Assembly: GCF_002093745.1 (NCBI RefSeq)
Contig: NZ_MTSB01000007.1
Location: 62,001 to 126,000 of the forward strand
Source of the DNA: Pseudomonas graminis
GTDB taxonomy: Bacteria; Pseudomonadota; Gammaproteobacteria; Pseudomonadales; Pseudomonadaceae
Direction: 5' to 3'
DNA length: 64,000 bases
Program-made: the position numbers and the translations under genes
The notes under the pieces: model-generated
Seen by the model: only the letters and a program-made list of their open reading frames with translations
Database searches by the model: none
What the model was told of the DNA's origin: nothing
Part shown: positions 26,830 through 39,482 of the stretch, piece after piece
Position numbering within the stretch: the stretch's first letter is position 1
How the letters are laid out: each line of letters starts with the position of its first letter

Positions 26830-27720
26830 TTAGAACGAGCCCAGATCAAGCAGCTTCTGCAGGTACTGCCCGTAACCGGTCTTCTTCAGCTTTTGAGCTT
26901 GCTCACCCAACTGCGCGGAAGTAATCCAGCCGTTGGTGTAGGCAATTTCTTCCAGGCAGGCCACTTTCCAGCCCTGACGTTGCTCGATGGTATGCACAAA
27001 ATGGCTCGCCTCCAGCAGCGACTCATGAGTGCCGGTGTCGAGCCAGGCGAACCCGCGCCCCAGAATCTCTACGGTCAGGCTCTTCTGTTCAAGATACGCA
27101 CGGTTCACATCGGTGATTTCCAGCTCGCCACGCGCCGAAGGCTTTATGTTCTTCGCGATTTCGACAACCTGATTGTCGTAGAAGTACAGACCTGTTACCG
27201 CGTAGCTCGACTTTGGCGCTGCAGGCTTTTCTTCGATGCTCAGGGCGCGACCGGTGTCGTCGAACTCGACAACGCCAAAGCGCTCCGGATCGGAAACGTG
27301 ATAACCGAAAACGGTGGCACCGCTGGTCTGCTGGCTGGCGGAGCGCAGGTTGTCGGAGAAGTGCTGACCATAGAAGATGTTGTCGCCCAGGATCAGGCAG
27401 CAAGGATCTTTGCCAATGAACTCTTCGCCAATGATGAAGGCTTGTGCCAGGCCGTCAGGTGTAGGCTGTTCGGCATAGGTAAGCTGAATGCCGTACTGGC
27501 TGCCGTCGCCCAGCAGCTTGCGGAAGCTCGGCAAGTCTTCCGGCGTGGAGATGATCAGCACTTCACGCATACCCGCCAGCATCAGCACCGAAAGAGGGTA
27601 GAAAATCATCGGCTTGTCGTAGATAGGCAGCATCTGCTTGGACACGCCAAGGGTGAGCGGGTGAAGACGAGTGCCCGAGCCGCCGGCCAGGATGATGCCT
27701 TTACGATTAATGGTGGTCAT
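26830..27720 (-). CDS. rmlA: Glucose-1-phosphate thymidylyltransferase
   Basis: A 296-residue nucleotidyltransferase of family length. It has the nucleotide-binding start [16 protein letters not shown], then [18 protein letters not shown], and the metal-binding [10 protein letters not shown]. It makes dTDP-glucose from dTTP and glucose 1-phosphate, the entry step for both the rhamnose and the acetamido-sugar pathways here. It is normally inhibited by dTDP-L-rhamnose. The start overlaps the rmlD stop by 4 bp (ATGA). Confidence 0.97.
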   Translation of the reverse strand: MTTINRKGIILAGGSGTRLHPLTLGVSKQMLPIYDKPMIFYPLSVLMLAGMREVLIISTPEDLPSFRKLLGDGSQYGIQLTYAEQPTPDGLAQAFIIGEEFIGKDPCCLILGDNIFYGQHFSDNLRSASQQTSGATVFGYHVSDPERFGVVEFDDTGRALSIEEKPAAPKSSYAVTGLYFYDNQVVEIAKNIKPSARGELEITDVNRAYLEQKSLTVEILGRGFAWLDTGTHESLLEASHFVHTIEQRQGWKVACLEEIAYTNGWITSAQLGEQAQKLKKTGYGQYLQKLLDLGSF

Positions 27721-28625
27721 TTATTCAGGGATTCCATGAGCATTCGGGCCACACCACTTTGCCATTCAGGCAGGTGCAGAGAAAAATTGTGGCGCAGCTT
27801 GTCTGTGTTCAAACGCGAATTCAGAGGGCGTTGCGCGGGTGTCGGGTATTCAATCGTACCGATTGGGTTGATTGTTTCCACCGCCAGGGGTTCCCCATTG
27901 GCGCGGGCAAAATCAATTACGTATTGCGCATAGGCATGCCATGACACTTCACCAGCAGGCGCCAGGTGGTAGATGCCACACAGCTCAGGCCTTGCAAGTG
28001 TTTGCTGCAAGGCCGCTGTCGCTATGTCGGCCAGCAGTTCTGCACCGGTCGGTGCGCCTATCTGATCGGCGATCACACTCAGTGTCGGACGATCTTTTGC
28101 AAGCCGCAGCATGGTCTTGGCAAAGTTGTTGCCGCGTGCCGCGTATACCCAACTGGTGCGGAATATCAGGTGTTTGCAACCTGAGGCAATAATCAGTTGC
28201 TCGCCTTCAAGCTTGGTTGCGCCGTAGTAATTGACCGGCGACACCGCATCGCTTTCTTTCCAGGCGGTGGTTCCCGTGCCGTCGAACACGTAGTCCGTCG
28301 AGTAATGAACCAGAAGCGCGTCCAGCGCGTGAGCTTCTTCTGCCAGGACCTGGCTTGCCAGAGCATTGACCGTGTGCGCGAGTTCTTGCTCGGTCTCTGC
28401 TTTATCAACGGCGGTATAGGCTGCGGCGTTGACGATGACCTGAGGTTTAACGCTTCGAATCGTGTCCCGCAACCCGTCCAGGTTCGACAGGTCGCCAGAA
28501 AGGTCACCGTAGGCCGTCGAAACGCTATGCCGATCAAGAGCGACTACTTCACCCAATACCGCTAACGAGCGCTGCAGCTCCCAACCGACCTGGCCGTTTT
28601 TTCCCAGCAGAAGAATTTTCATCAT
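27717..28625 (-). CDS. rmlD: dTDP-4-dehydrorhamnose reductase
   Basis: A 302-residue SDR-type reductase. It shows the NAD(P)-binding start [16 protein letters not shown], the catalytic YGATKLEGE (Tyr-x-x-x-Lys) and the STDYVFDG segment. It completes dTDP-L-rhamnose synthesis by reducing the 4-keto group. It overlaps both rmlB and rmlA by 4 bp, so the three form one translational unit. Confidence 0.97.
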   Translation of the reverse strand: MMKILLLGKNGQVGWELQRSLAVLGEVVALDRHSVSTAYGDLSGDLSNLDGLRDTIRSVKPQVIVNAAAYTAVDKAETEQELAHTVNALASQVLAEEAHALDALLVHYSTDYVFDGTGTTAWKESDAVSPVNYYGATKLEGEQLIIASGCKHLIFRTSWVYAARGNNFAKTMLRLAKDRPTLSVIADQIGAPTGAELLADIATAALQQTLARPELCGIYHLAPAGEVSWHAYAQYVIDFARANGEPLAVETINPIGTIEYPTPAQRPLNSRLNTDKLRHNFSLHLPEWQSGVARMLMESLNK

Positions 28626-29695
28626 TTATCGGCGCGTGCTGTGTAGTTTTTGTCGATCCATTGCTGGTAGCTACCGCTCTTGACGTGAGCAACCCACTCA
28701 GGATTATCGAGGTACCACTGAACGGTCTTGCGAATCCCGGACTCGAAGCTTTCTTCCGGCACCCAGCCCAGCTCACGCTGGATCTTGCTGGCGTCGATAG
28801 CGTAGCGCAGGTCATGGCCTGGACGGTCCTGAACGTAAGTGATCAGGCTGGCATGCGGGCGATGAGCCGAATCAGGGCGCAACTGGTCGAGCAGGGCGCA
28901 GACAGTGTTGACCACTTCGAGGTTCTGCTTCTCGTTGTGGCCACCAATGTTATAGGTTTCGCCGATCTCGCCTTCCGTCACGACTTTGTACAGTGCGCGG
29001 GCATGGTCTTCTACATAGAGCCAGTCACGGACCTGATCGCCTTTCCCGTAAATGGGCAGTGGCTTGCCTTCCAGCGCGTTGAGGATGATCAGCGGGATCA
29101 GTTTCTCGGGGAAATGGCACGGGCCGTAATTGTTGGAGCAATTGGTGACCAGGGTAGGCAGGCCGTAGGTACGGCTCCAGGCACGCACCAGGTGGTCGGA
29201 ACTGGCCTTGCTGGCCGAGTAGGGCGAGCTTGGCTGGTAAGGGGTCGTCTCGGTGAAGAGGTCTTCCGGGCCTTCCAGGTCGCCATACACTTCATCGGTC
29301 GAAATGTGATGGAAACGGAAATTGGCTTTACGGGCTTCGTCCAGCTGGCTCCAGTAGCCGCGTGCAGCTTCGAGCAGCGTGTAGGTACCGATGATATTGG
29401 TCTGGATGAATTCCGACGGGCCCGTGATGGAGCGATCGACGTGGGATTCAGCTGCCAGGTGCATCACGGCATCAGGCTGATGCTCCTTGAAAACCCGATC
29501 CAGGTCTTCGCGGTTGCAGATATCGACGTGCTCAAAGGCGTAGCGCTCGCTTTGATCGGCCGACTGAAGTGACTCGAGATTGCCTGCATAGGTGAGCTTG
29601 TCGACGTTGACGACGGAGTCCGTTGTGTTGGCAATGATATGCCGAATGACCGCCGAACCGATAAAGCCAGCACCGCCTGTTACTAAGATCTTCAA
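28622..29695 (-). CDS. rmlB: dTDP-glucose 4,6-dehydratase
   Basis: A 357-residue extended SDR. It starts with [17 protein letters not shown] and shows [13 protein letters not shown] and the catalytic [15 protein letters not shown]. It forms dTDP-4-keto-6-deoxyglucose, the branch point between L-rhamnose (RmlC/RmlD) and the 3-acetamido sugar (cupin isomerase and aminotransferase). It is the first gene of the minus-strand O-antigen operon, so the main promoter should lie in the 288 bp between it and ychF. Confidence 0.97.
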   Translation of the reverse strand: MKILVTGGAGFIGSAVIRHIIANTTDSVVNVDKLTYAGNLESLQSADQSERYAFEHVDICNREDLDRVFKEHQPDAVMHLAAESHVDRSITGPSEFIQTNIIGTYTLLEAARGYWSQLDEARKANFRFHHISTDEVYGDLEGPEDLFTETTPYQPSSPYSASKASSDHLVRAWSRTYGLPTLVTNCSNNYGPCHFPEKLIPLIILNALEGKPLPIYGKGDQVRDWLYVEDHARALYKVVTEGEIGETYNIGGHNEKQNLEVVNTVCALLDQLRPDSAHRPHASLITYVQDRPGHDLRYAIDASKIQRELGWVPEESFESGIRKTVQWYLDNPEWVAHVKSGSYQQWIDKNYTARADK

Positions 29696-29927
29696 AAGAG
29701 TATCTACCTAGGGTTGTGACAAGGCTCTGCCCGGTCCGTGGAAACAATCGCTGATCGGTCGCCGTTTTCGAGACATCTGCCTGTATTAAACATGAGTGTT
29801 TAAAATGACGTGGATGAGCGACGATTAAAGAACGATATTTTACATAGAAAAATAGACATCCCCAGCAAATAATTTAAGAGGGGCTGTATTGGGTTGGCAG
29901 GGTTCATCCGGCCCATGCGTGAAAACG
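29696..29927 (-). promoter_or_regulatory. Presumed promoter region of the O-antigen operon
   Basis: AT-rich sequence (notably 29800-29880) lies between the ychF terminator and the rmlB start. No clear consensus boxes were found, and no RfaH ops element (GGCGGTAG) was seen in either strand. The call rests on position and composition only. Confidence 0.35.
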
Positions 29928-29953
29928 CAAAAGCCCCAGCTAATGGGGCTTCT
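29928..29953 (-). terminator. ychF terminator
   Basis: AAGCCCC and GGGGCTT arms (29931-29937 and 29945-29951) with a 7-base loop. Read on the minus strand they are followed by a T-run. The hairpin lies about 30 bp past the ychF stop. Confidence 0.8.
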
Positions 29954-29983
29954 GCACAGGGATGTATGTAAACCGCCTGTTGC

Positions 29984-31084
<1,101 letters not shown>

Positions 31085-31105
31085 GGTGTTTCCCCTCGAG
31101 TGATG

Positions 31106-31690
31106 TCAGGCCTTCTGGCTGTGCAGGTTTTTCATCGCCCGGTTCCATTCACCGGCGAAGATATCCGGCAGCACGCCGAGGGCAAAGTCGATACTGGCGT
31201 CCAGTTTTTCCTGTTCGGCGCGTGGCGCTCGTCCCAGGACAAAACCGGACACCTTGCTGGCATCGCCCGGGTGGCCGATGCCAAGCCGCAAGCGATGAAA
31301 TGTGTTCTGGTTGCCGAGCTGCGCGATGATGTCGCGCAGGCCGTTATGACCGCCGTGGCCGCCGCCCACTTTGAGTTTGGCAACGCCCGGAGGCAGGTCA
31401 AGTTCGTCATGCGCCACCAGTATCGACTCGACCGGAATACGGTAGAAACCGGCAAGTGCCGCGACAGCCTGGCCGCTGCGGTTCATGTAGGTGGTGGGAA
31501 TCAGCAGACGAACATCCTGACCCTGATGCGTAAAGCGTCCGGTCAGGCCAAAGAATTTGCGCTCGGGAACGAGATTGACTCGCTGCGCCGCAGCAATACG
31601 CTCAACAAAAAAAGCCCCTGCGTTATGCCGGGTCTGTTCGTATTCAGCGCCTGGATTTCCCAGGCCCACGATCAGTTGTATGGCGGTCAC
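31106..31690 (-). CDS. pth: Peptidyl-tRNA hydrolase
   Basis: A 194-residue enzyme of family length. It has [18 protein letters not shown] with the catalytic histidine, [10 protein letters not shown] with the substrate-binding asparagine, and HDELDLPPG. It releases tRNA from peptidyl-tRNA that drops off ribosomes. It sits between rplY and ychF on the same strand. Confidence 0.97.
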   Translation of the reverse strand: MTAIQLIVGLGNPGAEYEQTRHNAGAFFVERIAAAQRVNLVPERKFFGLTGRFTHQGQDVRLLIPTTYMNRSGQAVAALAGFYRIPVESILVAHDELDLPPGVAKLKVGGGHGGHNGLRDIIAQLGNQNTFHRLRLGIGHPGDASKVSGFVLGRAPRAEQEKLDASIDFALGVLPDIFAGEWNRAMKNLHSQKA

Positions 31691-31846
31691 GACAGGGGCT
31701 CTTCCTTTGGAGTTGAGGGTTAAACCGCTGGCGACAGCGGCAATACAGGCGAAAAGTGCTCATTTACCATGATGTAAACTCCGCGATCTCGCCCGCTTTG
31801 CCTGCTATCGCTCGCGGTGTTTCCTGAGCAACTCCGACGTTACCAA

Positions 31847-32461
31847 TTACTCGGCAGCGCCTTCTTCACCTTCGCCTTCTTCTTCATCTTTGACGATGCG
31901 CGGTGCATGGACGTTGGCGATTGCCAGGTCATTACCGTGTGCCAAAGCAACGAACTCGACGCCTTTAGGTGCTTTCAGCTCGGACAGGTGAACGTTGTCA
32001 CCGATTTCCAGCGTGCCCAGATCAACTTCGATGAACTCAGGCAGGTCTTTCGGCAGGCAGGTCACTTCCAGTTCAGTGGTAGTGTGCGAGATCTCGCCGC
32101 CTTTCTTGACCGGAGCTTCTTCGTTCAGGAAGTGGATCGGCACGATAGCGGTCAGTTTCTGACCGGCTACAACGCGCACGAAGTCGGCGTGCAGCACGTG
32201 GCCTTTGGCCGGGTGACGTTGCAGTGCCTTGATGATGACGTTTTGCTTCTTGCCACCAACGTTCAGCTCGATGATGTGGCTGTAAGCCGCGTCGTTTTCG
32301 AGCAGTTTGGCAACTTCTTTGGCCAGCATGCTGATGGACTCAGGGGCTTTGTCGCCACCGTAGACGACAGCTGGAACCAGGCTAGCGAGACGACGCAGGC
32401 GGCGGCTCGCACCTTTCCCCAGGTCGGAACGCTGTTCTGCATTCAGGGTAAATTCGTTCAT
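31847..32461 (-). CDS. rplY: 50S ribosomal protein L25, long (CTC/TL5) form
   Basis: A 204-residue protein. The N-terminal part is the 5S rRNA-binding L25 domain ([18 protein letters not shown]). The C-terminal beta-domain and an acidic tail rich in Glu make up the CTC-type extension. The start at 32461 has TGGAGA 7 bp upstream and gives the usual N-terminus, so upstream in-frame codons are not used. It lies downstream of prs with a strong terminator between them. Confidence 0.95.
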   Translation of the reverse strand: MNEFTLNAEQRSDLGKGASRRLRRLASLVPAVVYGGDKAPESISMLAKEVAKLLENDAAYSHIIELNVGGKKQNVIIKALQRHPAKGHVLHADFVRVVAGQKLTAIVPIHFLNEEAPVKKGGEISHTTTELEVTCLPKDLPEFIEVDLGTLEIGDNVHLSELKAPKGVEFVALAHGNDLAIANVHAPRIVKDEEEGEGEEGAAE

Positions 32462-32529
32462 GTTGTATCTCCAAATTAACCACATCCGCCGTTGCGTTTG
32501 CGACCAGCGCTCGGGCGGTATGGGCAAAA

Positions 32530-32572
32530 AAGCCCCGCCCTGACCGGATGTCAGGGCGGGGCGCTTTTCGTC
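32530..32572 (-). terminator. prs terminator
   Basis: A strong hairpin with GCCCCGCCCTGA and TCAGGGCGGGGC arms around a short loop, followed on the minus strand by a T-run. It lies 28 bp past the prs stop and separates prs from rplY. Confidence 0.85.
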
Positions 32573-32599
32573 AACGGAATGCAGGCTTAGGGAGAACCC

Positions 32600-33541
32600 T
32601 TAGCGGAACATTGCGCTGATCGATTCTTCGTTGCTGATGCGGCGAACCGCTTCGGCGACAACCGGGGCAATATCCAGTTGGCGGATACGACCACAGGCTT
32701 GAGCTGCGGCAGACAACGGGATGGTGTTGGTCACCACCAGTTCGTCCAGCACGGAATTTTCAATGTTTTCGATCGCCCGACCCGACAGCACAGGGTGTGT
32801 GCAGTAGGCAAATACCTTGGCAGCGCCATGCTCTTTCAAGGCTTTGGCCGCGTGGCACAGGGTGCCGGCGGTATCGACCATGTCATCAACCAGAATGCAG
32901 GTACGCCCTTCGACATCACCGATGATATGCATCACTTCGGAGTGATTGGCTTTCTCACGGCGTTTGTCGATGATACCGAGATCGACGCCCAGGGATTTGG
33001 CAACAGCACGTGCGCGCACGACGCCACCGATATCCGGGGAAACGATCATCAGGTTTTCAAAGCGCTGATCTTCGATGTCATCCACCAGAACGGGGGAGCC
33101 GTAGATGTTATCTACCGGGATATCGAAGAAGCCCTGGATCTGGTCAGCATGAAGATCAACCGTGAGGACACGGTCGATTCCCACCACGGTCAGCATATCT
33201 GCAACGACTTTTGCGCTGATAGCAACACGTGCGGAACGCGGACGGCGGTCCTGGCGAGCATAACCAAAGTAGGGAATCACAGCAGTGATTCGGGACGCTG
33301 AGGAGCGGCGGAAGGCATCAGCCATCACGACGAGTTCCATCAGGTTATCGTTCGTTGGTGCGCAGGTCGGCTGAATGATGAAGACGTCTTTACCGCGGAC
33401 GTTTTCATTAATCTCAGTGCTGATTTCACCGTCGGAAAATTTTCCAACAGAAACATCACCCAGTGGGATATGCAGCTGACGTACTACACGCCGAGCGAGA
33501 TCGGGGTTGGCATTCCCCGTAAAGACCATCATCTTGGACAC
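32600..33541 (-). CDS. prs: Ribose-phosphate pyrophosphokinase
   Basis: A 313-residue enzyme of standard length. It has the flexible-loop [18 protein letters not shown], the metal-binding [12 protein letters not shown] and the PRPP-binding segment [14 protein letters not shown]. It makes PRPP for nucleotide, histidine and tryptophan synthesis; the salvage transferases Upp and Hpt elsewhere in this window use it. The tRNA-Gln gene lies 45 bp upstream on the same strand and may share its transcript. Confidence 0.97.
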   Translation of the reverse strand: MSKMMVFTGNANPDLARRVVRQLHIPLGDVSVGKFSDGEISTEINENVRGKDVFIIQPTCAPTNDNLMELVVMADAFRRSSASRITAVIPYFGYARQDRRPRSARVAISAKVVADMLTVVGIDRVLTVDLHADQIQGFFDIPVDNIYGSPVLVDDIEDQRFENLMIVSPDIGGVVRARAVAKSLGVDLGIIDKRREKANHSEVMHIIGDVEGRTCILVDDMVDTAGTLCHAAKALKEHGAAKVFAYCTHPVLSGRAIENIENSVLDELVVTNTIPLSAAAQACGRIRQLDIAPVVAEAVRRISNEESISAMFR

Positions 33542-33586
33542 GCGCAGTACCTAGAGGCTGAGGGTAACCTGGATGAGTATAGAAAA

Positions 33587-33661
33587 TGGCAGGGGCGGCT
33601 GGATTCGAACCAACGCATGGCAGGATCAAAACCTGCTGCCTTACCGCTTGGCGACGCCCCT
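33587..33661 (-). tRNA. tRNA-Gln (TTG anticodon)
   Basis: The minus strand gives a 75-nt cloverleaf: acceptor arms AGGGGCG/CGCCCCT, discriminator G, encoded CCA, D arm GCCAAGCGGTAAGGC, anticodon loop TTTTGAT and T arm GGTTCGAATCC. The anticodon TTG reads CAA/CAG. The gene lies between ispE and prs, a common arrangement in Pseudomonas. Confidence 0.95.
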
Positions 33662-33698
33662 GTATTGAATCATTCGAGTGTTTTGCACTCGATTCCTG

Positions 33699-34553
33699 TT
33701 ACAGAATCTGTAGCTTACGATGCAACATCGAAATGTTGCTTCCTTTCGCTACGAACCCCGTAAGGGTCTCTGCAAGAAGGGCCGAGACTTTATCAGCTTC
33801 AGCTTTGTTTGGGAAGGCCCCAAACACACAACTTCCAGTTCCGGTTAATTTTGCTTCGGTAAAATTACCTAACAAATTCAAAGCGTTACGTACTTCTGGG
33901 TAACGCCTCTCTACAACCGCTTTACAGTCATTTCGACTGTTTCCCTTGGGAACGGGGCGCACTTTAATGGGCGGCGTGTCGCGTGTCAACAACGGATCTG
34001 AAAAAATTTCTGCTGTACTTACAGCGACTTGCGGAACAAGCACCAAATACCAGGGTTCTTCCGGGTTTTCCGGGGTCAGGATTTCGCCGATACCTTCAGC
34101 AAACGCTGCGCGGCCGCGCACAAAAACCGGAACATCGGCGCCCAGTGTCAGGCCTAAAGCGGCGAGACGATCTTCATCCCAACCCAGCTGCCATAAGTGA
34201 TTGAGGCCGAGCAACGTGGTGGCCGCGTCCGAGCTGCCGCCGCCGATGCCGCCGCCCATCGGCAGGCGTTTATCCAGCCAGATGTTCATGCCCAGCGTAC
34301 AGCCCGATTGTTGCTGCAGCGCGCGGGCGGCTTTGACGATCAGGTTGCTGTCATGCGCAACGCCGGAGACGTCGGTCTGCAAGCGAATCTCGCCGTCCTC
34401 GCGAACGGCAAAACCCAGCTCGTCGCCGTAGTCCAGAAACTGAAACAGGGTTTGCAGCTCGTGGTAGCCGTCAGGACGGCGTCCCAGGATGTGCAGCATC
34501 AGGTTGAGTTTTGCCGGAGCAGGCAGAACCAGTTGTGGCGTGTGCATGCTCAT
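33699..34553 (-). CDS. ispE: 4-diphosphocytidyl-2-C-methyl-D-erythritol kinase
   Basis: A 284-residue GHMP kinase. It starts with the substrate-binding [20 protein letters not shown] and has the ATP-binding glycine loop [16 protein letters not shown]. It phosphorylates the MEP-pathway intermediate for isoprenoid synthesis. Its start overlaps the lolB stop by 4 bp (ATGA), giving the conserved lolB-ispE-tRNA-prs order. Confidence 0.96.
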   Translation of the reverse strand: MSMHTPQLVLPAPAKLNLMLHILGRRPDGYHELQTLFQFLDYGDELGFAVREDGEIRLQTDVSGVAHDSNLIVKAARALQQQSGCTLGMNIWLDKRLPMGGGIGGGSSDAATTLLGLNHLWQLGWDEDRLAALGLTLGADVPVFVRGRAAFAEGIGEILTPENPEEPWYLVLVPQVAVSTAEIFSDPLLTRDTPPIKVRPVPKGNSRNDCKAVVERRYPEVRNALNLLGNFTEAKLTGTGSCVFGAFPNKAEADKVSALLAETLTGFVAKGSNISMLHRKLQIL

Positions 34554-35167
34554 TGCCCCAATTTGCGAGGCTGCCAGTCCTTGATGACCAGCGTGACATC
34601 GAGGTCCTGGCCGTGAAGCTTGACGCGCTCCGGCAGCCAGTAGCCGTTTTGCTCGACATAACTGAGGTATTCCACCTGCCAGCCGTCCTGATCGAGACTC
34701 GCCAGGCGGCTGTCGCCATCAAGCGTCACGCTGCTTTTGCTGTCAGGGGCGGGCAGGCCGCGTACCCACCAGACAAGGTGCGAGACCGGCAATTTCCAGC
34801 CCAGTTGATCCTGCAGAAGGGTCTCTGGCGTAGGCGCTTCATAGCGGCCCTGATTGGCCACTTCGAGCACGACAGCACCCGGCCTGCCGGTGAGGCGTGC
34901 AGCGCCTCTGCCCAGCGGGCCAGACAGGCGGATGTCGTAATAATCCTGCCGTTGCAGCCAGAACAGCGTGCCACTGCCGGAGTCCTTGGGTGCCCGGATG
35001 CCGACCTTGCCGTTGATCTGCCAGCCATCAAGGCTGCTCAGCTGTTGTTTATGTTCGCGCCATTGCGCAGGGTCGCCCTTGCCTTGGACAGATTCGCGGG
35101 AGGTGAGCCCGGCGCAGCCAGTGAGCAGGGCGATGAAGCTGAATACGATTACGTGGCGCAAAAACAT
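34550..35167 (-). CDS. lolB: Outer-membrane lipoprotein receptor LolB
   Basis: A 205-residue lipoprotein. The signal peptide ends in the lipobox LLTGC, so Cys18 would be acylated. The body shows the LolB pattern [12 protein letters not shown], then GSGTLFWLQ. It receives lipoproteins from LolA and inserts them in the outer membrane. It overlaps ispE and begins 4 bp after the TPR lipoprotein stop, so the three are probably co-transcribed. Confidence 0.93.
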   Translation of the reverse strand: MFLRHVIVFSFIALLTGCAGLTSRESVQGKGDPAQWREHKQQLSSLDGWQINGKVGIRAPKDSGSGTLFWLQRQDYYDIRLSGPLGRGAARLTGRPGAVVLEVANQGRYEAPTPETLLQDQLGWKLPVSHLVWWVRGLPAPDSKSSVTLDGDSRLASLDQDGWQVEYLSYVEQNGYWLPERVKLHGQDLDVTLVIKDWQPRKLGQ

Positions 35168-35171
35168 GACG

Positions 35172-36899
35172 TTAAAGGTTCTCTGATCCGGTCAGGCGCC
35201 GCAAAGTGCTGCGCAGGACGGTGCTGTCGGGTTGTTGTTCCAGGGCCTTGGCCCACACTTTTCGGGCTTCGCGCTGTTCGCCTTTGGCCCACAATACTTC
35301 GCCCAGGTGCGCTGCCACTTCGTGATCCGGGAAGCGCTCGAGTGCCTGACGCAAGTAGCGCTCGGCATCGTCCAGGTTGCCCATGCGGTAATTCACCCAG
35401 CCGAGGCTGTCGAGAACAGCCGGGTCGTCGGGGCTGATCTGGTGCGCTTTCTCGATCAGTTGCCGGGCTTCGGCGTAGCGCGTGGTGCGGTCGGAAAGGG
35501 TATAGCCCAGCGCATTCAGCGCCATTGCGTTTTCTGGCTCGCGCTTGATGATGGTGCGCAGATCCTTTTCCATCTGCGCCAGGTCATTGCGCTTTTCAGC
35601 CAGCATGGCACGGGTATAGAGCAGGTTGACGTCGTCCGGGTATTGCTTGAGCGCCTGGCTCAGGACCTGCCAGCCGCGATCCAGTTGGTCGTTGCTGGTC
35701 AGGGTCTCGGCTTCGATCAGGTAAAGCTGTATCGCGTAGTCGGGCTCTTCGGCACGCGCTTCGGCCAGGCGCCTGGCGGCTTCGGCACCGTTGCCGTTAC
35801 TGACCAGAATATCGGCCTGGCGCAACTGAGCGGCGAGGAAGTCCGGGCCGGGGCCGACCTGGGCGTATTCGTTGAGTGCGCTTTGCGGGTCTTCGCGTTC
35901 TTCGTGAATGCGGCCCAGGTTCAAATGCGCCGAATCCACGTGAGCGCCACGTGCGATCAACTCTTCCAGATAGCCCGCCGCCTCATCCCAGGCCTTGGCT
36001 TCAAGGCAGACCAGCGCCAGAGAGAAACGCAGCTCGTCATCATCGGGGTATTGCTGCAACAGGGCGGCAAACTGCACTTTGGCGTCTTCCATGCGGTTCT
36101 GCTCGACCAGCATGCGCGCGTACGTCAGGCGCAAACGCTTGTCGTCCGGGTATTTCTTGATGCTTTTTTCCAGCAGCGGGACCGCTTCCTTGCCTCGGTT
36201 CATGCTTTGCAGCAGGCGGGCATGGAGCAGAATCGGTGCGACTTCACCTTCTTTGGGCGGGTTGTCTTCCAGCAGTTTGAGCGACTGTTCGGAATCGCCA
36301 TTCTGCTGGAGCAGCAGCGCCTTGCCGAAAATCAACTGGCTGTTATTCGGGTATTTGCCCAGCAGCCGGTCGAAACTCTTGAGCAGGCCGTTGCGAGTGT
36401 CCGAGTCGGTTTCAGCCGCAGACAGCGCCAGAAAATCGAAGTGTGTATCGCCCTGACCCTGCAGAACCCGCTCCATGTAAACCAAAGAGTCGTCGTAGCG
36501 ACCGGCGCGCGCCAGTTGAATGGCTGCGGCGCGCTGTGCTTCGAGGTCGGTCGGCGCGTTTCTCGCCCAGATCAGCGCGGTTTCAAGCGCCGATTGATCG
36601 GCGCCCATGTACTCGGCGATCTGATACGCGCGCTCGGAGACTCCCGGGTCCTGGGTCTTGATCGCCTGGGTCACATAGTTATCCAGGGCGATGTCGAAAC
36701 GGTTGCGCTGGCCAGCCAGCTCCGCGCTCAGCAGGCTGACCAGCGTGTCCTGAGTGAACGAGCCATAGACTTGCGGCTTGGGTTCAGGCGCTGGAGGTGC
36801 GTCTTTCTGGGCGGGCACGGGCTGCGACGAGGCGGGGGCCATAGACTGGCAGCCACCAAGAAAAGCAAGAGCAAGGAACAACGCGGAGGATCTATTCAT
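35172..36899 (-). CDS. TPR-repeat lipoprotein (PA4667-like)
   Basis: A 575-residue lipoprotein with lipobox LGGC (Cys17) after a short signal peptide. The rest is made of tetratricopeptide repeats, with the clearest units near the C-terminus (for example [18 protein letters not shown]). Such repeats bind other proteins. In P. aeruginosa the homologue lies in the same place between lolB and hemA, and an outer-membrane assembly or trafficking role has been proposed. The ATG at 36899 is chosen because it is the only start that begins a lipoprotein signal. It is divergent from hemA. Confidence 0.9.
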   Translation of the reverse strand: MNRSSALFLALAFLGGCQSMAPASSQPVPAQKDAPPAPEPKPQVYGSFTQDTLVSLLSAELAGQRNRFDIALDNYVTQAIKTQDPGVSERAYQIAEYMGADQSALETALIWARNAPTDLEAQRAAAIQLARAGRYDDSLVYMERVLQGQGDTHFDFLALSAAETDSDTRNGLLKSFDRLLGKYPNNSQLIFGKALLLQQNGDSEQSLKLLEDNPPKEGEVAPILLHARLLQSMNRGKEAVPLLEKSIKKYPDDKRLRLTYARMLVEQNRMEDAKVQFAALLQQYPDDDELRFSLALVCLEAKAWDEAAGYLEELIARGAHVDSAHLNLGRIHEEREDPQSALNEYAQVGPGPDFLAAQLRQADILVSNGNGAEAARRLAEARAEEPDYAIQLYLIEAETLTSNDQLDRGWQVLSQALKQYPDDVNLLYTRAMLAEKRNDLAQMEKDLRTIIKREPENAMALNALGYTLSDRTTRYAEARQLIEKAHQISPDDPAVLDSLGWVNYRMGNLDDAERYLRQALERFPDHEVAAHLGEVLWAKGEQREARKVWAKALEQQPDSTVLRSTLRRLTGSENL

Positions 36900-37125
36900 A
36901 TATAAGAAGGGCGGCTTACCTGCGGTGGGAGCATCATGACACAAGGCTGTCGGCAAAACCCACAGCCGTCGGAAAAACTGATGCAATGCTTGTGTTTGCG
37001 GCGTTGCGGACCCCAAACCAAGGTCTGCAACGAGCGATTGTAGTGGGACAATAATATGCGGTGGTTGTTCTGAGCTTATCGAAGTAGGACAATTACCGGC
37101 TTCACGTCACCACCTGCGACCCTGA

Positions 37126-38403
37126 ATGGCCTTCCTTGCACTCGGCATCAACCATAAGACCGCCTCGGTCGACGTTCGCGAGCGCGTGGCATTTACCCCC
37201 GAGCAACTGGTTGAGGCGCTGCAGCAGCTCTGCCGCCTGACCGAAAGCCGCGAGGCGGCGATTCTGTCGACGTGCAACCGCAGCGAGCTGTATATCGAAC
37301 ATGATCACCTCGCGGCCGACAGCATCCTGGCCTGGCTCGCCGATTATCATCACCTCAGTCTCGAGGAGCTGCGCGCCAGCGCCTATGTCCACGAGGATGA
37401 CGCGGCCGTGCGCCACATGATGCGCGTGGCATCAGGGCTGGACTCGCTGGTACTGGGCGAACCGCAGATTCTCGGTCAGATGAAGTCCGCGTACGCCGTT
37501 GCCCGCGAAGCCGGCACCGTCGGGCCGCTGCTGGGTCGCCTGTTTCAGGCCACGTTCAGCGCCGCCAAGCAAGTGCGCACCGACACCGCAATCGGTGAAA
37601 ACCCGGTCTCGGTGGCTTTTGCTGCCGTCAGTCTGGCAAAACAGATTTTCAGTGACCTGCAACGCAGTCAGGCCTTGTTGATCGGTGCGGGCGAGACCAT
37701 TACTCTGGTCGCCCGGCACCTGCATGACCTGGGCGTCAAGCGTATCGTGGTTGCCAACCGTACGCTGGAGCGTGCCAGCATGCTGGCCGCCGAGTTCGGT
37801 GCCCACGCCGTGCTGTTGTCGGACATACCGGCAGAGCTGGTTAACAGCGATATTGTGATCAGTTCGACGGCCAGCCAGTTGCCGATTCTGGGCAAAGGCG
37901 CTGTGGAAAGTGCGCTGAAACTGCGCAAGCACAAACCGATCTTCATGGTCGATATCGCCGTACCCCGGGATATCGAGCCTGAAGTGGGCGAGCTGGACGA
38001 CGTTTACCTCTACAGCGTCGATGACCTGCACGAAGTGGTGGCAGAGAATCTCAAAAGTCGCCAGGGTGCAGCGCTGGCTGCCGAGCAACTGGTCAGCCTC
38101 GGCGCCGACGATTTCATGTCGCGCCTGCGCGAACTGGCGGCAGTCGATGTGTTGCGCGCCTATCGTCAGCAAAGCGAACGGCTGCGTGACGAAGAACTGA
38201 GCAAGGCACAACGGATGCTGGCCAACGGCAGCAATGCCGAGGATGTGCTGGTCCAGCTGGCGCGTGGCCTGACTAACAAATTGCTGCATGCGCCCAGCGT
38301 GCAACTCAAGAAGCTGTCTGCCGAAGGCCGCGTCGATGCGCTGGCTATGGCTCAGGAACTATTTGCCCTCGGTGAGGGCTCGACGGATAAAACCCCGCAA
38401 TGA
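37126..38403 (+). CDS. hemA: Glutamyl-tRNA reductase
   Basis: A 425-residue enzyme. It begins with [17 protein letters not shown], then has the catalytic cysteine in [11 protein letters not shown], and the NADPH-binding region around [13 protein letters not shown]. It makes glutamate-1-semialdehyde, the first committed step of tetrapyrrole synthesis, and is thus functionally linked to hemH at 53983. It overlaps prfA by 4 bp, and hemA-prfA-prmC form a conserved operon. Confidence 0.97.
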   Translation: MAFLALGINHKTASVDVRERVAFTPEQLVEALQQLCRLTESREAAILSTCNRSELYIEHDHLAADSILAWLADYHHLSLEELRASAYVHEDDAAVRHMMRVASGLDSLVLGEPQILGQMKSAYAVAREAGTVGPLLGRLFQATFSAAKQVRTDTAIGENPVSVAFAAVSLAKQIFSDLQRSQALLIGAGETITLVARHLHDLGVKRIVVANRTLERASMLAAEFGAHAVLLSDIPAELVNSDIVISSTASQLPILGKGAVESALKLRKHKPIFMVDIAVPRDIEPEVGELDDVYLYSVDDLHEVVAENLKSRQGAALAAEQLVSLGADDFMSRLRELAAVDVLRAYRQQSERLRDEELSKAQRMLANGSNAEDVLVQLARGLTNKLLHAPSVQLKKLSAEGRVDALAMAQELFALGEGSTDKTPQ

Positions 38404-39482
38404 AAGCTTCACTGCTCAATAAGCTGGATGTCCTCAGCGACCGTTTCGAGGAACTGACCGCGCTGCTCGGCGACGCCGAAGTCATCAGCGATCAGACACG
38501 CTTTCGCGCCTATTCCCGTGAATACGCCGAAGTGGAGCCGGTCGTTGCGCTCTATAAACAGCTGATCAAGGTGCAAGGCGATCTTGAAGGGGCGCAGGCT
38601 CTGCTGAAGGACAGCGACCCCGACATGCGTGAAATGGCTGTCGAGGAAGTCCGCGAGACCAAACAGCAGCTGGTCGATCTGGAGGCGCAGCTACAACGCA
38701 TGCTGTTGCCCAAGGACCCGAATGACGGTCGTAACGTGTTCCTCGAAATTCGCGCCGGCACCGGCGGCGACGAGGCCGCGATTTTCTCCGGCGACCTGTT
38801 CCGCATGTATTCGCGCTACGCCGAGCGACGTGGCTGGCGGGTTGAAATATTGTCCGAAAACGAAGGCGAGCATGGCGGTTACAAAGAAGTCATTGCCCGG
38901 GTCGAAGGCGAAAGTGTCTACGGCAAGCTGAAATTCGAGTCCGGCGCACACCGTGTACAGCGCGTGCCGGAGACCGAATCCCAAGGCCGCATTCACACGT
39001 CGGCCTGCACCGTAGCGGTGTTGCCCGAGCCCGATGAGCAACAGGCTATCGAGATCAACCCGGCTGACCTGCGCGTCGACACCTACCGTTCTTCAGGTGC
39101 CGGTGGCCAGCACGTCAACAAAACCGACTCGGCCATCCGCATTACCCACTTGCCGTCGGGTATTGTCGTCGAGTGTCAGGAAGAGCGCTCGCAGCACAAG
39201 AACAGAGCCCGGGCGATGTCCTGGTTGTCTGCCAAGCTGAATGATCAGCAGACCAGCGCGGCGGCCAATGCCATCGCCAGCGAGCGCAAGCTGCTGGTGG
39301 GGTCCGGTGATCGTTCGGAGCGCATACGGACCTACAATTTTCCTCAGGGGCGCGTAACGGATCACCGCGTCAATCTGACCCTGTACTCGCTGGATGAAGT
39401 TCTGGCGGGCGGGGTCGATGCAGTGATAGAGCCGCTACTCGCTGAATATCAGGCTGACCAACTTGCGGCATTGGGTGAGTAA
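38400..39482 (+). CDS. prfA: Peptide chain release factor 1
   Basis: A 360-residue release factor. The GGQ motif lies in [15 protein letters not shown], and domain 2 reads the stop codons UAA and UAG. It overlaps hemA by 4 bp, and prmC, which methylates the GGQ glutamine, starts directly after its stop. Confidence 0.97.
   Translation: MKASLLNKLDVLSDRFEELTALLGDAEVISDQTRFRAYSREYAEVEPVVALYKQLIKVQGDLEGAQALLKDSDPDMREMAVEEVRETKQQLVDLEAQLQRMLLPKDPNDGRNVFLEIRAGTGGDEAAIFSGDLFRMYSRYAERRGWRVEILSENEGEHGGYKEVIARVEGESVYGKLKFESGAHRVQRVPETESQGRIHTSACTVAVLPEPDEQQAIEINPADLRVDTYRSSGAGGQHVNKTDSAIRITHLPSGIVVECQEERSQHKNRARAMSWLSAKLNDQQTSAAANAIASERKLLVGSGDRSERIRTYNFPQGRVTDHRVNLTLYSLDEVLAGGVDAVIEPLLAEYQADQLAALGE

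Noticed and set aside
35232..36905. 557-codon open frame on the plus strand opposite the TPR lipoprotein gene
   Set aside because: It is the mirror of a GC-rich gene with a clear lipoprotein signal and TPR repeats. The plus-strand translation is Arg/Gln/Val-rich with no family pattern. The same applies to long antisense frames opposite ychF (30002-31012), uraA (55149-56450) and mqo (61828-63102).
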